Shown piece after piece: positions 20,087 to 30,640 of a stretch of DNA of 64,000 nt. The DNA lies in the NCBI GenBank assembly GCA_930367215.1, contig OV884060.1, positions 173,983,253 to 174,047,252 of the forward strand, in the 5' to 3' direction. This DNA is from Pollenia angustigena (taxonomy: Eukaryota; Arthropoda; Insecta; Diptera; Polleniidae). The position numbers and the translations under genes are program-made. The stretch's first letter is position 1. The number at the start of each line of letters is the position of its first letter. The notes under the pieces were generated by a model. It was not told the DNA's origin. It worked only from the letters and a program-made list of their open reading frames with translations, and ran no database searches.

Positions 20087-20999
20087 AAGTCAAATTTTCA
20101 AAAATGTATAAAAATTTTCATAAATACAATTTGGATAAAGTGCTTATAGGTTATTGTAGCCCTGTCCATAGTCCTCATTTTCCATTAGGTTTGATTCCCT
20201 GCGATCGAAGGGTTTGGACACAGTGGCCATATCCCTCACACAGCACTTTCAAGAGAATTTCACTCTAAGTCAAATTTTCAAAAATGTATTAAAATTTTCA
20301 CAAATACAATTTGGATAAAAATCTTATAGGTTATTGTAGCCCTGTCCATAGTCTTCATTTTCCATTAGGTTTGAATACCTGTGATCGAAGGGTTTGGACA
20401 CAGTGGCCATATCCCTCACACAGCACTTTCAAGAGAATTTCACTCTAAGTCAAATTTTCAAAAATGAATACAAATTTTCACAAATACAATTTGGATAAAG
20501 TGCTTATAGGTTATTGTAGCCCTGTCGATAGTCTTCATTTTCCATTAGGTTTGATTCCCTGCGATCGAAGGGTTTGGACACAGTGGCCATATCCCTCACA
20601 CAGCACTTTCAAGAGAATTTCACTCTAAGTAAAATTTTCAAAAATGTATAAAAATTTTCACAAATACAATTTGGATAAAGTGCTTATAGGTTATTGTAGC
20701 CCTGTCCATAGTCTTCATTTTCCATTAGGGTTGGTTCCCTGCGATCGAAGGGTTTGGACACAGTGGCCATATCCCTCACACAGCACTTTCAAGAGAATTT
20801 CACTCTAGGTCAAATTTTCAAAAATGTATAAAAATTTTCACAAATACAATTTGGATAAAGTGCTTATAGGTTATTGTAGCTTATAGGTTATTGTAGCCCT
20901 GTCCATAGTCTTCATTTTCCATTAGGTTTGATTCCCTGCGATCGAAGGGTTTGGACAAAGTGGCCATATCCCTCACACAGCACTTTCAAGAGAATTTAA
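20087..20999. repeat. 180-bp satellite array between LTR element and second piggyBac-type element
   Basis: Starts with the right AAGT duplication copy (20087-20090), then about five monomers in register. The last one (from about 20821) has the 17-bp duplication. The final monomer reads GAGAATTTAACCC, where a variant TTTAACTC instead of TTTCACTC supplied the TTAA target (20996-20999) for the next insertion. Confidence 0.96.
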
Positions 21000-21195
21000 C
21001 CCTCCGACGCGCGGTAAGGTCCCTGTGGACTTTTTACATTTTTAAACAAATGCCATTTAATAACGGATGGGGAGAATGGCCACATATTTTATGACTTTTA
21101 TTATTGGAGTGTTATTTGTGTTTTAATACTAATTCCAGGAGATTTCTTATTTGCAGAGTATTTTATTTTATATTTTAAAGACTTTTAGTACGCCG

Positions 21196-21222
21196 TTGAG
21201 CAGTAAGGTCCGTAGGGACCTT
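21196..21222. repeat. Subterminal inverted repeat, left arm (piggyBac-type 2)
   Basis: 27-bp arm starting TTGAGCAGTAAGG and ending AGGGACCTT. It pairs with 23086-23112 with a single mismatch. The core AAGGTCC-GGACCTT is also partly repeated next to the left terminus at about 21014 (GGTAAGGTCCCTGTGGAC). Probable transposase-binding site, by analogy. Confidence 0.85.
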
Positions 21223-21339
21223 GTATGAATTTTCATATGAATGACTAAAAAATGTACTGAATTTCTTAAAATAAATGTTTAAAATGCATATTCAAAATAA
21301 TAACAAAGTAAGCATTCAGATAAATTTGATTTTTTTTTT

Positions 21340-22888
21340 TTGGCAACTTTCAAGAAAAGTAGGTCGGCTGCAATAGATGATGTTTGGACTATGGTAATGG
21401 CAAATTTAAAAACTTCGTACACCCCGCATGAAAATATGACGGTTGACGAACAATTATTTCCCTACCGCGGAAGAACACGATTTACAAAATATATACCATC
21501 CAAACCGGCCAAATATGGTCTTAAGGTATGGTGGCTTTGTGATTCTACAAACTTATTTTCCGCTGAAGGGAGCCATATACACGGGTAAGCCTTCTGGTGG
21601 TGAAAGGGAAATAAAACAAGGTGAGCGGGTTGTGAAAAGTTTAGTAGCTAAATTTTATGGAAGCGGCCGTACAGGTTATGCTGATAATTTTTTAACTTCA
21701 TTGGACTTGGCAATACATCTTATGTCAAAAAAGTTAGCATACGTTGGAACAGTGCGTAGCAATAAAACATTTGTACCTTCCGAAGTTCAGAAACACAAGT
21801 CCCGTGAAATATTTTCAACATTGTTTGGATAAACCCAGGGAGATGTTTCATTGAGTTCTTATGTTCCTAAAAAGTAAGGCAGTATTGTTATTATCTACAG
21901 TACACTACACGAGCACAGTGGATGCTTCTAATACTAAGAAAAAACCAGAGGCTGTTTTGAGCTACAATGCAAATGAATGTGGAGTTGATACAATAAATCA
22001 AATGCTAGGAACAGACACATGCAAGCGTGCTACTAAACGATGGCCACTAGCAATGTTCTACAACATCTTGAACATAACTGGATTGGCATCATTTATTATT
22101 TATGCCGAACTAGATACCACCAATAAATCCGACAAAAGTCGTTCTTTTCTGAAGCAGCTAAGTAAGGAGTTAGTGAAGGGTAACATTGAAGAGCAGGCAA
22201 AAATACAATAGTAACTCGTTTTCCACACATACATTCAGCTATAAAATCGATAGGCATAAAGGTCCCAGTGACTAATATTCCGAGTACTCAGAATTGTAAG
22301 TGGAATTGTAACACAGAGTATGCTTTCAGTTACTTCATATTGTACAATGTACATGAAACAGTACTACAGGCAGAGAGGAAGTAAGCTAATCGTGATAGAA
22401 TTGAGTGTAACACACTTTCTCTGAAATACGTATGCTATACTTTGTGTGTACGGGGTACTCGGAAGTGTATATACGTTTTTCATTTACTTTCTCGTACACT
22501 TTGTGGGTTGATGGTAAGCAATGAAAAAGCGGCCATGTTCTATATAAAAGTAAACGAAAAACGTATATACACTTCCGAGTACCCCGTACACACAAAGTAT
22601 AGCATACGTATTTCAGTACGTATAACACACGTGCGTCACTGGGGTAGGTTAATTACAATAATTACAATAACTTATTTGTTAAATATTTGTATGAAATTGC
22701 AGGTAATATGAAGAAGTAGTACTGCAACACCATCAGTAGCACACCTCGATATTCGGTTCACACGCCGATTATGTCGAAGAGAGAAAAATAAGCAACGTAA
22801 ACCTCCATACATCTGCATGTGCTGCCAAAATCCTGTGTGTGCTGATCATTCGAAATGTCGAGAGTGTATCAATAATACAAAAAATTAG
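21340..22888 (+). pseudogene. piggyBac-type transposase remnant (element 2)
   Basis: Pieces of a DDD transposase in several frames: MTVDEQLFPYRGR (about 21435), KPAKYGLKVWWLCDST with the first catalytic Asp (about 21502), FPLKGAIYTGK (frame change near 21560), GYADNFLTSLDLA with the second Asp (about 21676), VGTVRSNKTFVPSE (about 21742), then after another frame change YNANECGVDTINQM with the third (about 21964) and RWPLAMFYNILNIT. A foldback sequence interrupts the gene at 22421-22616. Beyond it, 22745-22888 encodes the Cys-rich C-terminal zinc-binding domain (YICMCCQNPVCADHSKCREC) ending in a stop. The N-terminal region is missing. All three Asp are present, but the gene is broken by at least two frame changes and the insertion. 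Confidence 0.88.
22421..22616. repeat. Foldback element with 70-bp inverted arms inside transposase remnant
   Basis: Left arm 22421-22490 (starts CTGAAATACGTATGC) and right arm 22547-22616 (ends GCATACGTATTTCAG) are reverse complements over 70 bp with one mismatch that I can find, separated by 56 bp. It lies between the DDD core and the C-terminal zinc domain, so it looks like a small MITE-like insertion. No clear target duplication flanks it. The near-perfect arms imply recent origin or selection for pairing. Confidence 0.88.
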
Positions 22889-23085
22889 TTACCAACGTCT
22901 ATTATGAATATAACTAGTCTGAATTCCATATGTTTTGTTTATAATTGCAATTTTTATTTTAACTATTCAACTGTATACCTCATTTTTTTGTATTTAAATA
23001 ATAATTTAAGAATATGTTAACATATTTACATCAAAATTAATTAAAATATATATAACTTTTAGCAAAATTCAATCCATTAGCATAT

Positions 23086-23112
23086 AAGGTCCCTACGGAC
23101 CTTACCGCTCAA
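23086..23112. repeat. Subterminal inverted repeat, right arm (piggyBac-type 2)
   Basis: Right arm, from AAGGTCCCTACGG to ACCGCTCAA, reverse complement of 21196-21222 with one mismatch. It lies 33 bp inside the right terminus. Confidence 0.85.
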
Positions 23113-23149
23113 CGACCGACTAAAAAGTTACCGCTCGTCGGAGGGTTAA

Positions 23150-26100
23150 CTCTAAGTCAAATTTTCAAAAATGTATAAAAATTTACACAAATACAATTTG
23201 GATAAAGTGCTTATAGGTTATTCTAGCTTATAGGTTATTGTAGCCCTGTCCATAGTCTTCATTTTCCATTAGGTTTGATTCCCTGCGATCGAAGGGTTTG
23301 GACACAGTGGCCATATCCCTCACACGGCACTTTCAAGAGAATTTCACTCTAAGTCAAATTTTCAAAAATGTATACAAATTTTCACAAATACAATTTGGAT
23401 AAAGTGCTTATAGGTTATTGTAGCCCTGTCCATAGTCTTCATTTTCCATTAGGTTTGATTCCCTGCGATCGAAGGGTTTGGACACAGTGGCCATATCCCT
23501 CACACAGCACTTTCAAGAGAATTTCACTCTAAGTCAAATTTTCAAAAATGTATAAAAATTTTCACAAACACAATTTGGATAAAGTGCTTATAGGTTATTG
23601 TAGCTTATAGGTTATTGTAGCCCTGTCCATAGTCTTCATTTTCCATTAGGTATGATTCCCTGCGATCGAAGGGTTTGGACACAGTGGCCATATCCCTCAC
23701 ACAGCACTTTCAAGAGAATTTCACTCTAAGTCAAATTTTCAAAAATGTATAAAAATTTTCATAAATACAATTTGGATAAAGTGCTTATAGGTTATTGTAG
23801 CCCTGTCCATAGTCCTCATTTTCCATTACGTTTGATTCCCTGCGATCGAAGGGTTTGGACACAGTGACCATATCCCTCACACAGCACTTTCAAGAGAATT
23901 TCACTCTAAGTCAAATTTTCAAAAATGTATAAAAATTTTCACAAATACAATTTGGATAAAGTGCTTATAGGTTATTGTAGCCCTGTCCATAGTCTTAATT
24001 TTCCATTAGGTTTGAATACCTGCGATCGAAGGGTTTGGACACAGTGGCCATATCCCTCACACAGCACTTTCAAGAGAATTTCACTCTAAGTCAAACTTTC
24101 AAAAATGTATAAAAATTTTCACAAATACAATTTGGATAAAGTGCTTATAGGTTATTGTAGTCCTGTCGATAGTCTTCATTTTCCATTAGGTTTGATTCCC
24201 TGCGATCGAAGGGTTTGGACACAGTGGCCATATCCCTCTCACAGCACTTTCAAGTGCTTATAGGTTATTGTAGCTTATAGGTTATTGTAGCCCTGTCCAT
24301 AGTCTTCATTTTCCATTAGGTTTGATTCCCTGCGATCGAAGGGTTTGGACACAGTGGCCATATCCCTCACACAGCACTTTCAAGAGAATTTCACTCTAAG
24401 TCAAATTTTCAAAAATGTATAAAAATTTTCACAAATACAATTTGGATAAAGTGCTTATAGGTTATTGTAGCTTATAGGTTATTGTAGCCCTGTCCATAGT
24501 CTTCATTTTCCATTAGGTTTGATTCCCTGCGATCGAAGGGTTTGGACACAGTGGCCATATCCCTCACACAGCACTTTCAAGAGAATTTCACTCTAAGTCA
24601 AATTTTCAAAAATGTATAAAAATTTTCACAAATACAATTTGGATAAAGTGCTTATAGGTTATTGTAGCCCTGTCCATAGTCTTCATTTTCCATTAGGTTT
24701 GATTCCCTGCGATCGAAGGGTTTGGACACAGTGGCCATATCCCTCACACAGCACTTTCAAGAGAATTTCACTCTAAGTCAAATTTTCAAAAATGTATAAA
24801 AATTTTCACAAATACAATTTGGATAAAGTGCTTATAGGTTATTGTAGCTTATAGGTTATTGTAGCCCTGTCCATAGTCTTCATTTTCCATTAGGTTTGAT
24901 TCCCTGCGATCGAAGGGTTTGGACACAGTGGCCATATCCCTCACACAGCACTTTCAAGAGAATTTCGCTCTAAGTCAAATTTTCAAAAATGTATAAAATT
25001 TTTCACAAATACAATTTGGCTTAAGTGCTTATAGATTATTGTAGCCCTGTCCATAGTCTTCATTTTCCATTAAGTTTGGTTCCCTGCGATCGAAGGGTTT
25101 GGACACAGTGGCCATATCCCTCACACAGCACTTTCAAGAGAATTTCACTCTAAGTCAAATTTTCAAAAATGTATAAAAATTTTCACAAATACAATTTGGC
25201 TAAAGTGCTTATAGGTTATTGTAGCCCTGTCCATAGTCTTCATTTTCCATTCAGTTTGGTTCCCTGCGATCGAAGGGTTTGGACACAGTGGCCATATCCC
25301 TCACACAGCACTTTCAAGAGAATTTCACTCTAAGTCAAATTTTCCAAAATGTATAAAAATTTTCACAAATACAATTTGGCTAAAGTGCTTACAGGTTATT
25401 GTAGCCCTGCCCATAGTCTTCATTTTCCATTAGGTTTGATTCCCTGCGATCGAAGGGTTTGGACACAGTGGCCATATCCCTCACACAGCACCTTCAAGAG
25501 AATTTCACTCTAAGTCAAATTTTCAAAAATGTATAAAAATTTTCACAAATACAATTTGGATAAAGTGCTTATAGGATATTGTAGCCCTGTCCATAGTCTT
25601 CATTTTCCATTAGGTTTGGTACCCTGCGATCGAAGGGTTTGGACACAGTGGCCATATCCCTCACACAGCACTGTCAAGAGAATTTCACTCTTTGTCAAAT
25701 TTTCAAAAATGTATAAAAATTTTTACAAATACAATTTGGATAAAGTGCTTATAGGTTATTGTAGCCCTGTCCATAGTCTTCATTTTCCATTAGGTTTGAT
25801 TCCCTGTGATCGAAGGGTTTGGGCACAGTGGCCATATCCCTCACACAGCACTTTCAAGAGAATTTAACTCTAAGTCAAATTTTCAAAAATGTATAAAAAT
25901 TTTCACAAATACAATTTGGATAAAGTGCTTATAGGTTATTGTAGCCCTGTCCATAGTCTTCATTTTCCATTAGATTTGATTCCCTGCGATCGAAGGGTTT
26001 GGACACAGTGGCCATATCCCTCACACAGCACTTTCAAGAGAATTTCACTCTAAGTCAAATTTTCAAAAATGTATAAAAATTTTCACAAATACAATTTGGA

Positions 26101-26757
26101 TAAAGTGCTTATAGGTTATTGTAGTCCTGTCCATAGTCTTCATTTTCCATTAGGTTTGATTCCCTGCGATCGAAGGGCTTGGACACAGTGGCCATATCCC
26201 TCACACAGCACTTTCAAGAGAATTTCACTCTAAGTCAAATTTTCAAAAATGTATAAAAATTTTCACAAATACAATTTGGATAAAGTGCTTATAGGTTATT
26301 GTAGCCCTGTCCATAGTCTTCATTTTCCATTAGTGCTCACACAGCACTTTCAAGAGAATCTCACTCTAAGTAAAATTTTAAAAAATGTATAAAAATTTTC
26401 ACAAATACAATTTGGATAAAGTGCTTATAGGTTATTGTAGCCCTGTCCATAGTCTTCATTTTGCATTAGGTTTGATTCCCTGCGATCGAAGGGTTTGGAC
26501 ACAGTGGCCATATCCCTCACACAGCACTTTCAAGAGAATTTCACTCTAAGTCAAATTTTCAAAAATTTATAAACATTTTCACAAATACAATTTTGATAAA
26601 GTGCTTATAGGTTATTGTAGCCCTGTCCATAGTCTTCATTTTCCATTAGGTTTGATTCCCTGCGATCGAAGGGTTTGGACACAGTGGCCATATCCCTCAC
26701 ACAGCACTTTCAAGAGAATTTCACTCTAAGTAAAATTTTTAAAAATGTATAAAAATT
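23150..26757. repeat. 180-bp satellite array between piggyBac-type 2 and the Penelope-like pair
   Basis: About 20 monomers, several of the 197-bp type (for example near 23221, 23601, 24270, 24465, 24840). Two monomers are internally deleted: at about 24254 (67 bp lost, joining CTTTCAAG to TGCTTATAG) and at about 26334 (net 44 bp lost, CCATTAGTGCTCACAC). The array ends in AATGTATAAAAATT (26744-26757), the left target duplication of the Penelope-like insertion. Confidence 0.96.
26744..26757. other. Target-site duplication of the Penelope-like insertion, left copy
   Basis: AATGTATAAAAATT at 26744-26757 is repeated at 30686-30699 directly after the element end. Both lie in the same position of the satellite monomer, showing a single 14-bp target duplication around the whole inverted pair. 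Confidence 0.82.
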
Positions 26758-27029
26758 AAATTAAATTTTTTATTTCTTCGACCTTTTTTTTATATTAAAA
26801 ATAAAAAGTTTTTTCGAGCTCGAGGCCAATTATTTGTAAACAATAAATATTATTTATTAATTAATTTGTTCCAATATTTCGATATCCATCGGATATCAAG
26901 GCTGTAACAATATAAGAAAACAACAAGGTACGAAAAATATTAACAACGACTGTGCTTAAATAAAAATAAAATACATAATAACAAACAAAACACTTACAAT
27001 GAGTTACAAGTATATTTGTAAGAGACGTA

Positions 27030-29097
27030 TTACTGTCTCCACATTTAATATTGAACTAACTAAACTATTTAATTTTCTTTTTTATTATGTGTCTATAGCT
27101 ATTGGCGCAGTTTTCCGTGTCTGTTTTAAAATTTATTCTCCTCTCCTTTGGTATGTTTATAATATGAAGCATCTCCAAAGTATACCGTTTATTATATTTT
27201 TCCTCTCTTTGTAATATCTCCACATTATCCAAGTTGGGTTTATGTAATCTCTCTGCACAGTGGGATGTGAGTGCAGTTTTTTGTGTTGATATTTAATTGA
27301 TGTTTTTAAAATCTGATTTATGTCCAGCTAAACGTGTCTTAAGCTTATTTTTTGTAGTACCGACATAAACTTGATCGCATATGTCGTGGTCATTTCCTGT
27401 ACAACTAATCTTATATATTACGTTAGTGTTATCCAATTTGTCAAGTTAAGATTTTGTGTTTGAGAAAAGTTGTTTTAATGTATTCGTCGATGTGTGAGCA
27501 ATCATAAATTTGTCCTTATTATAAATTTCAGCATTCTTTATTCTTTCTGCGATACGTGGTACATACGTCATTGATTTATATATCTTCGAATTCTCTTTAT
27601 GTTCCATAGATTGTTTTTTTCCATAGTTTTTAATTAAAGTTTCTATTATATTTTTTGGAAAAGAGTTTCTTGCAAGAATATATTTAATTTGTTCTTTATT
27701 GTGAGAATAGAATGACTCATCACTAATGGAAAGGACCCTGTTAATGAGGTTGTTGGCCGTATTAATTATTACCTTTTTTGGTTGACAAGAATTGAAATTA
27801 ATAATTCTCCCTGAAGCCGTCGGTTTTTGGTACCAGTCTATTTTAATTCTGTTGCCGCTTCTTATGACCAGGGTATCCAAGTATGGGAGTTTTCCGTTAA
27901 CCTCCTCCTCCATTGTAAATTTAATGTTTTTGTGAAATGTGTTCAGTTGCTCTAAGGTCCTTTCTATTGCACTTATCTTTATAATTCCAAAAAGGTCGTC
28001 CACATATTTCGTCAATAATTTAGGTTTTTCGTCAAGATTATTCATACAAGTTCCAAGGAGTTCCTCCATCACTATATCAGCTACAATAGGTGACGCCGGT
28101 GAACCCATTGGCAGTCCTTTGCATTGGATATATACTTTTTCGTTGTACTTAAAATATCTGTTATCCTTGATGCAAAATCTTAGAATTTTTAAAAATAGTT
28201 CCTTTGGTATATTCGTATGTTTCTCTATGTCAGTCCATTTGTTCTTTATGACATCTATTGCGTAGTCCACTGGAATACTTGGAAAAAGTGACACCACATC
28301 AAAGGAAACTAATTTTTCGTCCGTATCTATTGCGCTGTTGTTTACCTTATTTCTAAATTGCACTGCATCCCTTACGTTATAAACCGAAAATTCCGTTAGT
28401 TTTTTTAAAACATTTGTCAGTAATTTGCATAGCTCGCTGGCCGGCGAATTAACTGATGCACAGATTGGTCTAAGAGGGTAATCTTCCTTATGGATTTTAG
28501 GAAGTCCATATATTCTAGGTGCAGTTGCCGCGTCATTTTTCAGTCTTCTCTTTTCTATCACAGTAATATTATTGCACAAAAAGAGTTCATCTACCAGATC
28601 ATGGTTCTTCTTCTTAAGCGATAATGTGGGATCTTTATTTGTCCACCTATATGTCATCATATCATTAAGGATACTCTTCATTCTAATATCATAATCCTTT
28701 TTATCCATTGCTACTGTGACATTACCCTTATCCGCTTTTAATATAAGTATATTCTTATTTTTGTGCAAAATTTTTTTTGTCTGTTCCACTGTGCTCAGTA
28801 TATAACGATCTCTCCTATTTAAATTCTGTTTGTTTATGTGATTTTCCAGCATTGAAGTGAACTGTGTTCTTGCTGTCTCTTGTTCTTCTTTGTCCTCTAT
28901 AGTCTGGATGCAATCTTCTCCATCAGCAATCATTTTAAAAAGTGGGAATTTTTTCTTCTCCGTTGGTATCGCATATTTCTCTCCTAGTGATAAGAGCCAT
29001 TGAGTCTCTTTAGGTATGTCTGTGCCCGTTTTGTTTATAAACCACTTGTCATTATAGATAATGTCCAACTCTTTTATTTGTTTTTCCCTTAAATTGT
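27030..29097 (-). pseudogene. Penelope-like RT/GIY-YIG gene, minus copy, with premature stops
   Basis: The 540-residue open part (29068 down to 27446) covers the Penelope-type reverse transcriptase: ILILKADKGNVTVAMDK, PRIYGLPKIHK, LVSFDVVSLFPSIPVDYA, GLPMGSPASPIVADIVME, the catalytic KYVDDLFG, and KLPYLDTLVIR. It ends in TAA after SNTKS, where the plus copy has AAA (Lys), a single A-to-T change. A second AAA-to-TAA change follows near 27294, inside the GIY-YIG domain. The endonuclease (about 27425 down to 27060) is therefore untranslatable here though nearly identical in sequence. The frame runs open to the junction at 29097 without a natural start, so the N-terminus is missing. It could at most make an endonuclease-less fragment. 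Confidence 0.9.
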
Positions 29098-29112
29098 CAC
29101 GTAAGGGATGCA

Positions 29113-30408
29113 GTGCAATTTAGAAATAAGGTAAACAACAGTGCAATAGATACGGACGAAAAATTAGTTTCCTTTGATGTGGTGTCACTTTTTCCAAGTA
29201 TTCCAGTGGACTACGCAATAGATGTCATAAAGAACAAATGGACTGACATAGAGAAACATACGAATATACCAAAGGAACTATTTTTGAAAATTCTAAGATT
29301 TTGCATCAAGGATAACAGATATTTTAAGTACAACGAAAAAGTATATATCCAATGCAAAGGACTGCCAATGGGTTCACCGGCGTCACCTATTGTAGCTGAT
29401 ATAGTGATGGAGGAACTCCTTGGAACTTGTATGAATACTCTTGACGAAAAACCTAAATTATTGACGAAATATGTGGACGACCTTTTTGGAATTATAAAGA
29501 TAAGTGCAATAGAAAGGACCTTAGAGCAACTGAACACATTTCACAAAAACATTAAATTTACAATGGAGGTGGAGGTTAACGGAAAACTCCCATACTTGGA
29601 TACCCTGGTCATAAGAAGCGGCAACAGAATTAAAATAGACTGGTACCCAAAACCGACGGCTTCAGGGAGAATTATTAATTTCAATTCTTGTCAACCAAAA
29701 AAGGTAATAATTAATACGGTCAACAATATCATTAACAGGGTCCTTTCCATTAGTGATGAGTCATTCTATTCTCACAATAAAGAAAAAATTAAATATATTC
29801 TTGCAAGAAACTCTTTTCCAAAAAATATAATAGAAACTTTAATTAAAAACTATGGAAAAAAACCATCTATGGAACATAAAGAGAATCCGAAGATATATAA
29901 ATCAATGACGTATGTACCACGTATCGCAGAAATAATAAAGAATGCTGAAATTTATAATAAGGAAAAATTTATGATTGCTCACACATCGACGAATACATTA
30001 AAACAACTTTTCTCAAACACAAAATCTAAACTTGACAAATTGGATAACACTAACGTAATATATAAGATTAGTTGTACAGGAAATGGCCACGACATATGCG
30101 ATCAAGTTTATGTCGGTACTACAAAAAATAAGCTTAAGACACGTTTAGCTGGACATAAATCAGATTTTAAAAACATCAATAAAATATCAACACAAAAAAC
30201 TGCACTCACATCCCACTGTGCAGAGAGATTACATAAACCCAACTTAGATAATGTGGAGATATTACAAAGAGAGGAAAAATATAATAAACGGTATACTTTG
30301 GAGATGCTTCATATTATAAACATACCAAAGGAGAGGAGAATAAAATTTAAAACAGACACGGAAAACTGCGCCAATAGCTATAGACACATAATAAAAAAGA
30401 AAATTTAA
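29113..30408 (+). CDS. Penelope-like RT (partial) with intact GIY-YIG endonuclease, plus copy
   Basis: A 431-residue frame, open from the junction at about 29098. The copy is 5'-truncated inside the reverse transcriptase and lacks its N-terminal fingers. It retains FDVVSLFPSIPVDYA, GLPMGSPASPIVAD, the catalytic YVDD near residue 120, and PYLDTLVIRSG. The C-terminal GIY-YIG nuclease is complete: VIYKISCTG near residue 316, [17 protein letters not shown] with the catalytic Arg, and TLEMLHIINIP with the metal-binding Glu, followed by a short basic tail and TAA. In family members the nuclease nicks DNA to prime cDNA synthesis. The listed start is only the first usable codon after the truncation. 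It lacks a promoter and the N-terminus, so expression is unlikely. Confidence 0.9.
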   Translation: MQFRNKVNNSAIDTDEKLVSFDVVSLFPSIPVDYAIDVIKNKWTDIEKHTNIPKELFLKILRFCIKDNRYFKYNEKVYIQCKGLPMGSPASPIVADIVMEELLGTCMNTLDEKPKLLTKYVDDLFGIIKISAIERTLEQLNTFHKNIKFTMEVEVNGKLPYLDTLVIRSGNRIKIDWYPKPTASGRIINFNSCQPKKVIINTVNNIINRVLSISDESFYSHNKEKIKYILARNSFPKNIIETLIKNYGKKPSMEHKENPKIYKSMTYVPRIAEIIKNAEIYNKEKFMIAHTSTNTLKQLFSNTKSKLDKLDNTNVIYKISCTGNGHDICDQVYVGTTKNKLKTRLAGHKSDFKNINKISTQKTALTSHCAERLHKPNLDNVEILQREEKYNKRYTLEMLHIINIPKERRIKFKTDTENCANSYRHIIKKKI

Positions 30409-30539
30409 TAGTTTAGTTAGTTCAATATTAAATGTGGAGACAGTAATACGTCTCTTACAAATATACTTGTAACTCATTGTAAGTGTTTTGTTTGTTATTA
30501 TGTATTTTATTTTTATTTAAGAACAGTCGTTGTTAATAT

Positions 30540-30640
30540 TTTTCGTACCTTGTTGTTTTCTTATATTGTTACAGCCTTGATAATGATATCCGATGGATAT
30601 CGAAATATTGGAACAATTTAATTAATAAATAATATTTATT
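30540..30640 (+). other. Conserved hairpin in Penelope-like 3' region
   Basis: GATATCC-GAT-GGATATC forms a 7-bp hairpin (about 30586-30602) followed directly by GAAATATTGG. The minus copy carries the same hairpin at about 26880-26896. The plus copy has six extra bases upstream (TTGATAATGATATCC against TTGATATCC). The hairpin followed by GAAA recalls hammerhead-ribozyme stem II plus core, which Penelope-like elements are known to carry, but the CUGANGA box is not matched properly. Confidence 0.45.

Larger units (their letters stand above)
21000..23145 (+). mobile_element. piggyBac-type DNA transposon 2, decayed
   Basis: 2146-bp element flanked by TTAA at 20996-20999 and 23146-23149. Terminal inverted repeats: CCCTCCGACGCGCGGTAA on the left; read inward from the right, CCCTCCGACGAGCGGTAA. 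A second, internal pair of 27-bp inverted repeats lies at 21196-21222 and 23086-23112 with one mismatch. The termini and transposase differ from element 1, so it is a separate family. Only about 340 bp separates the left end from the first transposase motif, so the N-terminal third of the gene appears deleted. Confidence 0.94.

Noticed and set aside
27939..28265. Plus-strand open frame, and its mirror on the minus strand at 29211-29537
   Set aside because: Antisense shadows of the Penelope-like reverse transcriptase; the two are similar only because the arms are inverted copies.
27446..30408. Two independent Penelope genes transcribed divergently from a shared promoter
   Set aside because: Both are 5'-truncated at the junction and lack N-termini; a single target duplication flanks the pair, so it is one insertion event, not a gene pair.
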